8,243 nucleotides of DNA from an uncultured Eubacteriales bacterium (lineage in GTDB: Bacteria; Bacillota; Clostridia; Oscillospirales; CAG-272). This document shows positions 1 through 6,263 of the stretch, in pieces. A program made the translations under genes and the position numbers. Below the pieces are notes generated by a model that made no database searches, was not told the DNA's origin, and saw only the letters and a list, made by a program, of their open reading frames with translations. Numbering within the stretch: position 1 is the first letter of the stretch; every line of letters begins with the position of its first letter. The stretch lies in the NCBI GenBank assembly GCA_900556615.1, contig USPP01000055.1, positions 1-8,243 of the forward strand, in the 5' to 3' direction.

Positions 1-36
1 CAAAAGTTATAAAAGGTCGGATAAAGACTTATTTAG

Positions 37-42
37 TATAAT
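37..42 (+). promoter_or_regulatory. Probable -10 box of the first small gene
   Basis: TATAAT lies at 37-42 with no convincing TTGACA-like box 16-18 bp upstream. Transcription would start near 48-50. If so, the ATG at 45 is not in the mRNA, which supports the internal TTG start at 63. The missing -35 keeps confidence moderate. Confidence 0.4.
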
Positions 43-62
43 TCATGATTGAGGTGATAACA

Positions 63-257
63 TTGTTTATTCTCGGCTTTTTTCTCGGCGCCCTGCTGGA
101 GTTCGTTAATTGGTTCTGGCTTGCTCCTCTGATCAGCAGACGGAAGTTCCGCTATCCGATGGCTTATCTTCCCTACGACAAGGTTTGCAAGGAAGACTGT
201 GACGGTTATCTGCAGTGCTATGAGGTTAACTGCGCTAAGCGCAGAAATGATGAATAA
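63..257 (+). CDS. Small cysteine-containing membrane protein, unknown function
   Basis: A 64-residue protein if it starts at TTG 63, or 70 residues from ATG 45. I prefer TTG 63 because GAGGTG at 51-56 sits six bases before it, whereas ATG 45 has no ribosome binding site and lies at the inferred transcription start. Residues 2-22 form one hydrophobic segment rich in F, L and W, followed by the basic stretch SRRKFR. By the positive-inside rule the C-terminal part should be cytoplasmic. It carries four cysteines (42, 46, 52, 57; C-x3-C-x5-C-x4-C), which could bind a metal or form disulfides. A strong hairpin terminator follows directly, so it reads as a monocistronic gene or the last gene of a unit from the left. 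I do not recognise the family and assign no function. Confidence 0.7.
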   Translation: MFILGFFLGALLEFVNWFWLAPLISRRKFRYPMAYLPYDKVCKEDCDGYLQCYEVNCAKRRNDE

Positions 258-300
258 TAAAAAGCTCCGGTTTTGCCGGAGCTTATATTTTTATATTTTT
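258..300. terminator. Bidirectional intrinsic terminator
   Basis: A 9-bp GC-rich stem, AAGCTCCGG at 262-270 with CCGGAGCTT at 276-284 and loop TTTTG, has T-rich sequence on the plus side (285-300) and an A-run at 258-263 that reads as a U-tract on the minus strand. It sits between two convergent genes, the small membrane protein (plus) and the HD hydrolase (minus, ending at 302), and can serve both. Confidence 0.85.
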
Positions 301-301
301 C

Positions 302-895
302 TCAAGTGGATATTTTTTCCTTTGATTCAATGAAAAATGTGGCTTCACTGTCAGCTACCGATAATGCAAATGCGAGCGGAAACATTTCAAAAGCGGTACT
401 AACGTTGCGCGTATCATCCGTCGATGAAAAACCCATATGATATCTTATCGCAAAAGCTTCTTCTCGTGTAAGCTTCATGTATCCGGAGATTATATATACT
501 GATTTTTCACCATGTCCATATGGAAGTTTATCATCAAATTCGTAAACCGGAACACTTTTCCATATTCCGTTTGTGTCTTTTACATTTCGTGTTCCTTTTT
601 TGTAACAACCGATTTTGCATACGTCATGAAGCAATGCAGAAATCGCTATTGTTTCCTCTGTGTATTCCATACCATATAAATCTTTGACACGTGTTCTTGC
701 CAGATAATCACGCAGACAATCGTATACATTTAAGCTATGCTCAAGCAAGCCTCCCTCATATGCTCCGTGAAAGCGAGTGCTTGCTGGTGCAATTGGGAAG
801 TCGCTGGTACTCATTAGATAATCATAAAATCTGTCAGCCCCTTCCCTTCTTATATTTGTTTTGTATACATCTTTAAATTTTTCTATCATTGTCAT
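302..895 (-). CDS. HD-domain metal-dependent phosphohydrolase
   Basis: A protein of about 197 residues from the ATG at 895. An in-frame ATG at 928, inside rsmA, would add 11 residues but has no ribosome binding site, while 895 lies four bases after the rsmA stop. Neither start has a strong site; coupling to rsmA is likely. The HD metal-ligand set is visible (numbering from 895): LEH with H53, LLHD with H90-D91, GHG with H128, YHMG with H153, and AD with D182. This full H...HD...H...H...D pattern suggests an active metal-dependent phosphohydrolase. The best resemblance is the HD module of YhaM-type 3'-5' exoribonucleases, but no OB-fold domain is present, so the substrate is unknown (nucleotide, cyclic dinucleotide or RNA are possible). 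It is the distal gene of an rsmA-HD unit and ends at the bidirectional terminator. Confidence 0.85.
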   Translation of the reverse strand: MTMIEKFKDVYKTNIRREGADRFYDYLMSTSDFPIAPASTRFHGAYEGGLLEHSLNVYDCLRDYLARTRVKDLYGMEYTEETIAISALLHDVCKIGCYKKGTRNVKDTNGIWKSVPVYEFDDKLPYGHGEKSVYIISGYMKLTREEAFAIRYHMGFSSTDDTRNVSTAFEMFPLAFALSVADSEATFFIESKEKIST

Positions 896-899
896 AAAA

Positions 900-1775
900 C
901 TATATCTCGCTTTCTGTAATATAATCATAGATTTGGTTTGATATTACTGCAAAATCAGAGGTTCCGAGCTGTTCTCCGCGCATTCCTCCCGAATAACCGC
1001 ATGATTCAAGAATCTCTGTTAATTTTACTTTTCTTAGTTCATGGAATTCTGAGGAAAGCGAATTTACAAGTGTTTTTCGCCTTTGTGCAAAAGCGCCCCT
1101 GATACATCTGGACATGATTTTCTCGCTCTTTACCAAATATATAGGTACTTTATAGATTGCGATACGAATAACAGCAGAATCAACTTTAGGAGCCGGCAAA
1201 AAGTTTCCGGCAGAGACATTGAAAAGTTTTGTAACAGTTCCGTATCTCATTACCGATGCTGTTATAGCACCGTATTCCGTTTGTCCAGGCTTTGCACATA
1301 AGCGAAGTGCAACCTCTTTCTGTATCATTACTGTTATATTGTCAAATTTTATTTCTGATTCAAGTAGTGACATAATTATCGGGGTAGTTATATAGTACGG
1401 CAGATTAGCGCATACGGTAACCCTCATATCGCCGAATTCCGTTCTTATTAATTCCGCTATATTTATTTTAAGAATATCAGCATTAATTATTTTTAAATTT
1501 TGAAACCCGGACATTGTTTCTTCAAGAACTGAAATCAAGTTTTTATCAATTTCTACTGCAACTACTTTTTGATACGTTGTACACAATTCATGTGTCAATG
1601 TTCCAATTCCCGGACCAATTTCAAGTATGCCGGAATTCTCATCTGCTCCGCACTCAGCTGCTATTCGTTTGGGGATTGCATCATTTATAAGAAAATTTTG
1701 ACCATATCCCTTATTAAACTTCAAGTTATGACGCTTCATTATATCTTGCACGTTTTTTACCGATGTTAACTTCAT
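900..1775 (-). CDS. rsmA: 16S rRNA (adenine1518-N6/adenine1519-N6)-dimethyltransferase
   Basis: RsmA (KsgA) uses S-adenosylmethionine to dimethylate two adjacent adenines in the 3'-terminal hairpin of 16S rRNA, a late step in 30S maturation in the cytoplasm. The 291 residues match the usual family length. Visible motifs are GQNFL (25-29), the SAM-binding loop EIGPGIGTLT (52-61), the acidic residue of motif II in VAVEID (E75), the catalytic NLPYYI (124-129), the FLPAPKVDSAVI stretch (192-203) and the C-terminal AFAQRRKTL (228-236). All key residues are present. The start at 1775 follows AAAGGAG with a rather long spacer of about 12 bases. It is divergent from tRNA-Thr and probably co-transcribed with the downstream HD gene. 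Confidence 0.97.
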   Translation of the reverse strand: MKLTSVKNVQDIMKRHNLKFNKGYGQNFLINDAIPKRIAAECGADENSGILEIGPGIGTLTHELCTTYQKVVAVEIDKNLISVLEETMSGFQNLKIINADILKINIAELIRTEFGDMRVTVCANLPYYITTPIIMSLLESEIKFDNITVMIQKEVALRLCAKPGQTEYGAITASVMRYGTVTKLFNVSAGNFLPAPKVDSAVIRIAIYKVPIYLVKSEKIMSRCIRGAFAQRRKTLVNSLSSEFHELRKVKLTEILESCGYSGGMRGEQLGTSDFAVISNQIYDYITESEI

Positions 1776-1790
1776 TAAATAAATATCTCC

Positions 1791-1814
1791 TTTTGCAATT
1801 CTTTTTGCAATTCT
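1791..1814. repeat. Two perfect tandem copies of a 12-bp unit
   Basis: TTTTGCAATTCT occurs at 1791-1802 and again at 1803-1814, ending one base before the -35 box of the tRNA-Thr promoter. On the minus strand the first copy overlaps the rsmA ribosome binding site. It may be a simple slippage duplication or a paired binding site; the sequence cannot distinguish these. Confidence 0.8.
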
Positions 1815-1815
1815 C

Positions 1816-1844
1816 TTGACAAAATTGTATTTTTATGATATAAT
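1816..1844 (+). promoter_or_regulatory. Consensus sigma-A promoter of tRNA-Thr
   Basis: TTGACA at 1816-1821 and TATAAT at 1839-1844 are separated by exactly 17 bp. Both hexamers are perfect. The start point should fall near 1850-1852, giving a 5' leader of only a few bases before the mature tRNA end at 1858. Confidence 0.93.
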
Positions 1845-1857
1845 ATTTTAGTAATTC

Positions 1858-1933
1858 GCTGGTGTAGCACAGTCGGTAGTGCAGCTGATTCGTAATCAGC
1901 AGGTCGTGCGTTCGAGTCGCATCACCAGCTCCA
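1858..1933 (+). tRNA. tRNA-Thr (anticodon CGU, reads ACG)
   Basis: A complete cloverleaf can be drawn by eye. The acceptor stem GCTGGTG (1858-1864) pairs with CACCAGC (1923-1929), followed by discriminator T1930 and an encoded CCA (1931-1933). The D arm is GCAC...GTGC. The anticodon stem GCTGA/TCAGC holds loop TTCGTAA, with anticodon CGT. The T arm is GTGCG-TTCGAGT-CGCAT with one G-T pair. The mature length is 76 nt including CCA. The CGU anticodon reads the ACG threonine codon. It is a single-gene unit with its own promoter and terminator, divergent from rsmA. No intron or displaced att duplication is seen in the window. Confidence 0.97.
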
Positions 1934-1935
1934 TT

Positions 1936-1962
1936 AAAGCTCTCTTTACAGAGAGCTTTTTT
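1936..1962 (+). terminator. Intrinsic terminator of tRNA-Thr
   Basis: The 10-bp stem AAAGCTCTCT (1936-1945) / AGAGAGCTTT (1950-1959) with loop TTAC continues into TTT. It begins two bases after the CCA end. Confidence 0.92.
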
Positions 1963-2008
1963 GTTGTCTGCTTTGGCGTGCGAACACAAAGTGTAACGAG
2001 AAATAAAT

Positions 2009-2074
2009 ATGACAAAAGAAGTCTGTAAACCAAACTCCTTTTGTCATTTCAAACGTTAAATCATTATTTAATGT
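2009..2074. repeat. Two inverted repeats at the left edge of the hairpin array
   Basis: The first is ATGACAAAAG (2009-2018) with CTTTTGTCAT (2038-2047), a perfect 10-bp stem with a 19-base loop. The second is ACGTTAAAT (2053-2061) with ATTTAATGT (2066-2074), a 9-bp stem with one G-T pair and a 4-base loop. The second ends exactly where the outer stem of the four-way junction begins (2075), so the pieces are packed without a gap. No reading frame is supported here. Confidence 0.75.
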
Positions 2075-2212
2075 CTACTGAACAAGTCAAAAAAGCAGCC
2101 GCCATGCGGCATTCAGCGCATTTTTGACTTGTCTACGTGCAAGGTTTTTAAGCAAATTAACTTAAACCTTGCACGTAGGTGTTGCGTTTTCATGAAACGC
2201 AACACTCAGTAG
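2075..2212. repeat. Perfectly packed four-way-junction inverted repeat element (structured RNA or MITE-like)
   Basis: The outer stem CTACTGA (2075-2081) / TCAGTAG (2206-2212) encloses three arms that follow each other with no unpaired base. Arm A is ACAAGTCAAAAA (2082-2093) with TTTTTGACTTGT (2121-2132), capped by GCCGC-CAT-GCGGC (2098-2110). Arm B is CTACGTGCAAGGTTT (2133-2147) with AAACCTTGCACGTAG (2164-2178), a perfect 15-bp stem. Arm C is GTGTTGCGTTT (2179-2189) with AAACGCAACAC (2195-2205), loop TCATG. All 138 bases belong to the fold. Stems of this perfection fit either a recently spread palindromic repeat family or a structured RNA. No protein frame is plausible, and the stems are not followed by clean U-tracts, so they are not ordinary terminators. 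I recognise no named RNA family. Confidence 0.8.
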
Positions 2213-2230
2213 TTCATCAAGGAATATCTG

Positions 2231-2313
2231 CCCCATATAAAAACAGCAGTATATTGATGTTTTTATATGGGGGTGTGGCTTTGCCGCACCAATCATTCGC
2301 CAAGCGAATTATT
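2231..2313. repeat. Three further hairpins next to the importer operon end
   Basis: CCCCATATAAAAACA (2231-2245) pairs perfectly with TGTTTTTATATGGGG (2258-2272). GGTGTGGC (2272-2279) pairs with GCCGCACC (2283-2290) with one G-T pair and loop TTT. ATTCGC (2295-2300) pairs with GCGAAT (2304-2309), extended by AAT/ATT around a single mismatch. The last hairpin ends about 10 bases from the ATPase stop codon, so on the minus strand these form the 3' end of the importer transcript. Without a U-tract they may act as RNA 3'-end stabilisers or belong to the repeat array; they are not classical terminators. Confidence 0.75.
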
Positions 2314-2323
2314 CAACAGACAT

Positions 2324-3058
2324 TTATTTATCAAGTATTCTTGAAAGAAATTCCCTTGTTCTTTGTTTTTCCGGATGGTTGAAAATGATGTTAGGAGTAT
2401 TGTCTTCTTCAACAATACCTTTATCCATAAAGATTACTCTTTTTGACACATCGCGGGCAAAAGCCATCTCGTGTGTAACAACTATCATGGTGAGTCCTTC
2501 AGAGGCGAGAAATTTCATAACATTAAGTACCTCGCCCACCATTTCCGGATCAAGTGCGGAGGTTGGTTCATCGAAAAGAATTACCTCGGGTTTCATACAC
2601 AGAGCTCTCGCTATAGCAACTCTTTGCTTTTGACCACCTGAAAGCTGCTTCGGCTTAGCGTTTATATACGCGCTCATACCAACCTTCGATAAATTCATCT
2701 TTGCTGTTTCTTCCGCTTCACATCGTGAAATGCCGAGTACTTTTCTCATTCCAATGGTACAGTTACCAAGAACACTTAAATTGTTAAAAAGATTGAAGCT
2801 TTGAAAAACCATTGTTACCTTTGAACGGTATTCTGAAAGTTTAATATGACCATTAGTTATATCGTTTCCGTGAAACAATATTTGACCTGAGGTAGGCTTT
2901 TCCAACAAATTTATGCAACGAAGCATGGTGCTTTTTCCGGAACCTGACGAACCTATAACGCTTATAACATCTCCCTGATTAACAGAGAAAGAAATATCGT
3001 GAAGGACCTCATTATCTCCAAAGGCTTTTTTGAGATGAGATATTTCGATTATTGACAT
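2324..3058 (-). CDS. Polar amino acid (predicted lysine) ABC transporter ATP-binding protein
   Basis: The 244-residue ATPase of a polar amino acid importer (GlnQ/HisP type), which powers uptake from the cytoplasmic face of the membrane. All nucleotide-binding motifs are intact: Walker [10 protein letters not shown] (36-44), Q-loop Q86, signature LSGGQ (139-143), Walker B LFDEP (161-165) with E164, D-loop SALD, and H-loop H196. It is the third gene of the operon and overlaps the permease by 10 bp. GGGAAG lies about 10 bases before the ATG, so both coupling and direct initiation are possible. The lysine riboswitch on the leader predicts lysine as the cargo; the ATPase alone would not reveal the substrate. 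Confidence 0.96.
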   Translation of the reverse strand: MSIIEISHLKKAFGDNEVLHDISFSVNQGDVISVIGSSGSGKSTMLRCINLLEKPTSGQILFHGNDITNGHIKLSEYRSKVTMVFQSFNLFNNLSVLGNCTIGMRKVLGISRCEAEETAKMNLSKVGMSAYINAKPKQLSGGQKQRVAIARALCMKPEVILFDEPTSALDPEMVGEVLNVMKFLASEGLTMIVVTHEMAFARDVSKRVIFMDKGIVEEDNTPNIIFNHPEKQRTREFLSRILDK

Positions 3059-3822
3059 TCGTTATTCTTCCCTTTTAGCTTGATCATAGAATTATAATCA
3101 CTTTGTGAACCGCAAATTGCAAAAGAGTCGCTCCCATCCATTTTCTTTTCTATTATTCTTAGCAGTCTCGTTACTGTAAATGTCATAATAAAGTAAATTA
3201 CGGCACATATCACATAAGCCGGCACAAACTGGACATATGTGCCTCCTGCTGATTTTGACATAAACATAAGCTCTGTTATGGATATAACACTAAGAACGGA
3301 GCTATCCTTGATGTTTACGACAAATTCATTTCCAATTGAAGGCATAATATTTCTTACAGCCTGTGGAAGAACTATAAAAAACATTGTCTGAAAATGCTTC
3401 ATTCCGATAGCCTCGGCGCCTTCAAACTGTCCTTTGTCAATCGATATAATTCCGCCTCTGACGATTTCAGCCATATATGCTCCGGTATTTACCGAAATAA
3501 TGATAATAGCGGAAAGCAGGGGCTCCATTCCTATACGGGCAAATAGGCTGTAGTGTATAATTAGTGCTTGAACCATCATCGGCGTTCCTCTGATTACTTC
3601 TACATATACACTAAGAATGAATCCAATAAACTTGAGAATAGTCTTTTTTATTGGATGCGCCGAAGAGTCGGAAGGAATTGTTTTGATAACAGCAACAATC
3701 AGTCCGATCAAAAAACCTATAATCGTTCCCGTTATTGCCATAGCAATCGTATAACCGGAACCTTTGAGAAAAAGCTTCCAATATTCGGAGAGCAGTTTTA
3801 TAATCCAATCAAAAAAGCTCAT
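3049..3822 (-). CDS. Polar amino acid (predicted lysine) ABC transporter permease
   Basis: A 257-residue inner-membrane permease of the HisM/GlnP family. It has hydrophobic segments near 23-46, 62-91, 101-121 and 197-221. The cytoplasmic EAA loop (134-155, EGAEAIGM...LPQA), which docks on the ATPase, is present. As a single permease gene it should act as a homodimer. Its ATG overlaps the stop of the lipoprotein gene by one base (TAATG), indicating translational coupling. After the last membrane segment there is a hydrophilic tail of about 30 residues (from 226) containing two cysteines, longer than I expect for this family. Whether the tail matters is unknown. Confidence 0.95.
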   Translation of the reverse strand: MSFFDWIIKLLSEYWKLFLKGSGYTIAMAITGTIIGFLIGLIVAVIKTIPSDSSAHPIKKTILKFIGFILSVYVEVIRGTPMMVQALIIHYSLFARIGMEPLLSAIIIISVNTGAYMAEIVRGGIISIDKGQFEGAEAIGMKHFQTMFFIVLPQAVRNIMPSIGNEFVVNIKDSSVLSVISITELMFMSKSAGGTYVQFVPAYVICAVIYFIMTFTVTRLLRIIEKKMDGSDSFAICGSQSDYNSMIKLKGKNNECQ

Positions 3823-4679
3823 TATTCTTCACTGGTAACAGGCTGACGAGCTATTGCTGCATCCATAAGAGCTTCCTTATCTGCCGTAGTCAAAGTAGCA
3901 AGAACCTTGTTTATTTCCTCGGTAAGCGAGCTGTTCTTTCTTATTCCGACAGATATAGAGGATTCGGCAGGATCACAGGTAAAACCATTTCCGTCAGAAA
4001 ATTCGATAAATGTAAAATCGGAATTTGCAGCAACAGCAGAAACTGCTCCAGGTTTTTCGCACACATATCCGTCTATCGTTCCGGCAGCAAGCGCCTGCGT
4101 GAGAGCTGCAAAATCAGGAAGCGCCGTCTGTTTGTTAACGCCTTCAATTTGATCTATAACCTTATAATGGAAAGTATTAAGCTGACCTGTAATTTTAGCG
4201 CCCGAAAAATCAGAAATGGATACGGCGGAGGCATACTCTGAATCCTTCTTGATTACCATAACAAGATTGCTGTCAAAATATGTATCCGAAAAATCAATAC
4301 TGAGCTTCCTGTCATCTGTAGGAGACATTCCGGCAATAACCATGTCAATATTTTCGGACTCAAGTGCCGGAATAAGACCATCCCATTCAATAGGCTTGAT
4401 CACAAGTGTAACGCCGAGTGCATCAGCAATTTTCTTTGCTATCTGTACATCGTATCCGTCTGCATACATATTATCGGCAACTTTGACAGTATACTCATTT
4501 TCTGTAGTCTGTGACCAATTATATGGGGCATAGTTACACTCCATGCCGACTCTGAGTACGCCGGATGCTTTAATATTTTCAAGATCTTTTGAGCCATCTT
4601 TTTTTGAGCAAGAGGCAAAGCACAGAACAAACATTAGCACCGCAATGACAAAAATGGAAATTTTGAAAAATTTTTTCAT
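3822..4679 (-). CDS. Amino acid (predicted lysine) ABC transporter substrate-binding lipoprotein
   Basis: A 285-residue family 3 solute-binding protein that captures the amino acid outside the cell. A signal peptide (MKKFFK plus a hydrophobic core) ends in the lipobox FASC, so C24 should be lipidated. Typical features follow: LRVGMECNYAPYNW (42-54), GYDVQIAKKIADALG (75-89), AGMSPTDDRKLSIDFSDTYF (116-135) where R124 should hold the ligand carboxylate, and the second-lobe IDGYVCEKP. Acidic residues D122-D123 precede R124. AAGGAG at 4688-4693 lies 8 bases before the ATG. It is the first gene of the operon and follows a lysine riboswitch, so lysine is the predicted ligand. Another basic amino acid such as ornithine or arginine cannot be excluded from sequence alone. 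Confidence 0.95.
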   Translation of the reverse strand: MKKFFKISIFVIAVLMFVLCFASCSKKDGSKDLENIKASGVLRVGMECNYAPYNWSQTTENEYTVKVADNMYADGYDVQIAKKIADALGVTLVIKPIEWDGLIPALESENIDMVIAGMSPTDDRKLSIDFSDTYFDSNLVMVIKKDSEYASAVSISDFSGAKITGQLNTFHYKVIDQIEGVNKQTALPDFAALTQALAAGTIDGYVCEKPGAVSAVAANSDFTFIEFSDGNGFTCDPAESSISVGIRKNSSLTEEINKVLATLTTADKEALMDAAIARQPVTSEE

Positions 4680-4700
4680 GGTAGTCTCTCCTTGAATAAC

Positions 4701-4743
4701 AAAAAAATAAAAAAACGCCGATGATAAAGACAGCGGTCGGCAT
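4701..4743 (-). terminator. Riboswitch-controlled intrinsic terminator
   Basis: On the minus strand ATGCCGA (4743-4737) pairs with TCGGCGT (4721-4715) and is followed by a long U-tract (4715-4701, one A within). It lies between the lysine aptamer and the ribosome binding site of the lipoprotein gene, the expected place for the expression platform. Lysine binding should favour this hairpin and stop transcription early. Confidence 0.85.
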
Positions 4744-4776
4744 AATCAAACATAAAGAAATAATATTTGAAAAAGC

Positions 4777-4945
4777 GACAGCTCCCCGCACGAGAATACA
4801 GTGCGACAGTCATGCGGATATTATCCGCATGCCCAACCCCTTTTCACTACGGACAGAAAACGGATTTCGGCAAAAACACCTTTTACATATTTTATGCGGC
4901 AGTCCGAAGCCTGAATATGCTACTGATTGTTTCTGCACCTCTATC
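4777..4945 (-). promoter_or_regulatory. Lysine riboswitch (L box) aptamer
   Basis: Read on the minus strand, the leader shows the conserved lysine aptamer in order. P1 is formed by GATAG (4945-4941) and CTGTC (4781-4777). AGAGGTGC follows at 4942-4935 and AGTA at 4924-4921. A P2/P3 region contains GCCGAA (4871-4866). Then come GGGGTTGGGC (4840-4831), P4 CATGCGGA/TCCGCATG (4831-4824 / 4818-4811), ACTGTC, and P5 CGCAC/GTGCG (4805-4801 / 4791-4787) with GGGGAG leading into the 3' strand of P1. Order and core bases agree with my memory of the B. subtilis lysC leader. The element begins at the inferred transcription start and is followed by a terminator, so it is an OFF switch: lysine shuts down the importer. 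Confidence 0.93.
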
Positions 4946-4951
4946 AAAAAT

Positions 4952-4980
4952 ATCCTATCATATAATTTACTTTTTGTCAA
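4952..4980 (-). promoter_or_regulatory. Promoter of the lysine importer operon
   Basis: On the minus strand TTGACA (4980-4975) is followed 17 bp later by TAGGAT (4957-4952), preceded by TGA as an extended -10. The start near 4945 coincides with the 5' strand of riboswitch P1, which strengthens both calls. The leader before the first ATG is about 265 bases. Confidence 0.85.
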
Positions 4981-5134
4981 CATTTTTTTATTAAAATATG
5001 AAAAAACAAAATCCACAATATATTGCATAATAGGCATTCTTATCTGTCCGGAAGAAATTATCACTGATACATTTTATTTCAGAGTCTGAAAAACAGATTG
5101 TTAACAAAAAGTTATATATTTATCGGCATGTTTT

Positions 5135-5143
5135 TGATATAAT
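5135..5143 (+). promoter_or_regulatory. Extended -10 promoter of the DUF1385-prmC unit
   Basis: TGATATAAT at 5135-5143 is a perfect extended -10. The -35 region (around 5115-5120, TATATT) is poor, which is common for extended -10 promoters. Start would be near 5150. The 5' leader holds CCGGC (5165-5169) and GCCGG (5189-5193), which could form a weak hairpin before the ribosome binding site. Confidence 0.55.
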
Positions 5144-5213
5144 AATATAGATTAATTATTATTTGCCGGCTTAATATTTTTTGATGATGCCGGAGAAACA
5201 GGAAGCAATCTAT

Positions 5214-6263
5214 ATGGGCAAAACTATTAAAACCTCTAATTGCCGTATCGGAACTGTAGGAGGACAGGCAGTTCTCGAAGGCGTAATGATGAAGGGCAAA
5301 GATGAATACGCTATTGCCGTAAGACGTGAAGACGGAACAATAAGTCTGCGAAGACAAAAATTCACTTCTGTCCGAAGCAAATACAAAGCGCTCCGCCTCC
5401 CAATAATCAGAGGGATTATCGGTTTTGTAGAATCGATGATTCTTAGCTTTAAAACGCTCAGTATATCAGCGGAACAATATGGGCTTGATGATTCCGAACC
5501 TGAAACTAAGCTGGATAAATGGATAAACGATCACTTTGGTGAGAAGCTTATGTCGGTTGTTATGGTTATAAGCTCTGTTCTGGGAGTTGCACTTGCATTG
5601 GGACTTTTTATATTTCTTCCTTCGCTTATTACCAAATGGATAGAACAACTTGCAGGTACAAGTCTCGGTTTATTCAAAAATCTAATTGAAGGTCTTATAA
5701 AAATTGTGATATTTATCGCTTATATTCTCCTTGTTTCGTTAATGAAAGATATAAGACGTACTTTCGAATATCACGGCGCGGAGCACAAATCCATATTCTG
5801 TTATGAAAGCGGCGAAGAACTTACCGTGGAAAACGTGAAAAAACAGAAGCGTTTTCATCCCCGATGCGGAACGAGCTTCATATTTGTCATTCTCATCATA
5901 AGTATACTAATTAACTCGCTTCCGTTTGTCACGTGGGATAATATGTTCCTCAGAGTGGTTACAAAGCTTTTGTTGCTGCCGTTTATTGTAGGAATCGGCT
6001 TTGAATTTATTATGTTTGCCGGCAAACACGATAATCTCTTCACCCGCATCTGTTCTGCCCCGGGACTTTGGATGCAGCGTATAACCACAAAAGAACCGGA
6101 TGACAGCCAGATTGAAGTTGCCATCACTTCTCTTAAGGCAGCTTTGCCTGATGTATTTACCGATTTTATCTACGTTGATCCACATGATGTGTCATCCAAT
6201 GCCGAAAACTCTTCCGATAAGGCTGAAAATGACGCGAGCATCAATACTGCAGATGGAATATGA
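5214..6263 (+). CDS. DUF1385 (YqhQ-like) membrane protein
   Basis: A 349-residue integral membrane protein. I chose ATG 5214 because AGGAAG (5200-5205) lies 8 bases upstream; the in-frame starts TTG 5181, ATG 5184 and ATG 5187 have no ribosome binding site. Family hallmarks are GGQAVLEGVMMKG (16-28), YHGAEHKSIFCYE (186-198) and HPRCGTSFIF (215-224). Hydrophobic segments lie near 113-139, 159-178, 220-239 and 249-270. The conserved His, Glu and Cys residues suggest a metal site, and some databases call the family a putative metal-dependent enzyme, but its function is not established to my knowledge. The acidic C-terminal tail (from about 320) is variable in the family. It overlaps prmC by ATGA, the usual partner in Clostridia. 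Confidence 0.92.
   Translation: MGKTIKTSNCRIGTVGGQAVLEGVMMKGKDEYAIAVRREDGTISLRRQKFTSVRSKYKALRLPIIRGIIGFVESMILSFKTLSISAEQYGLDDSEPETKLDKWINDHFGEKLMSVVMVISSVLGVALALGLFIFLPSLITKWIEQLAGTSLGLFKNLIEGLIKIVIFIAYILLVSLMKDIRRTFEYHGAEHKSIFCYESGEELTVENVKKQKRFHPRCGTSFIFVILIISILINSLPFVTWDNMFLRVVTKLLLLPFIVGIGFEFIMFAGKHDNLFTRICSAPGLWMQRITTKEPDDSQIEVAITSLKAALPDVFTDFIYVDPHDVSSNAENSSDKAENDASINTADGI

Noticed and set aside
1726..1989. Minus-strand open frame containing the peptide GDATRTHDLLITNQLHYRLCYTS
   Set aside because: This is the well-known spurious peptide produced by translating a tRNA gene antisense; it covers tRNA-Thr and its promoter.
2075..2212. CRISPR array or canonical terminator cluster
   Set aside because: There are no direct repeats with regular spacers, so it is not CRISPR. 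The stems lack clean U-tracts, so they are not ordinary intrinsic terminators.
1858..2313. Integrative element attached at the tRNA-Thr 3' end
   Set aside because: No integrase gene and no second copy of the tRNA 3' end is visible within the window, so an att site cannot be claimed.
2179..2382. Plus-strand open frame of 67 codons through the hairpin array
   Set aside because: It starts in arm C of the four-way junction and crosses several inverted repeats into the antisense of the ATPase gene; no ribosome binding site.
4721..5089. Plus-strand open frame of 122 codons in the gap upstream of DUF1385
   Set aside because: It is antisense to the lysine riboswitch, terminator and promoter, and has no ribosome binding site or recognisable motif.
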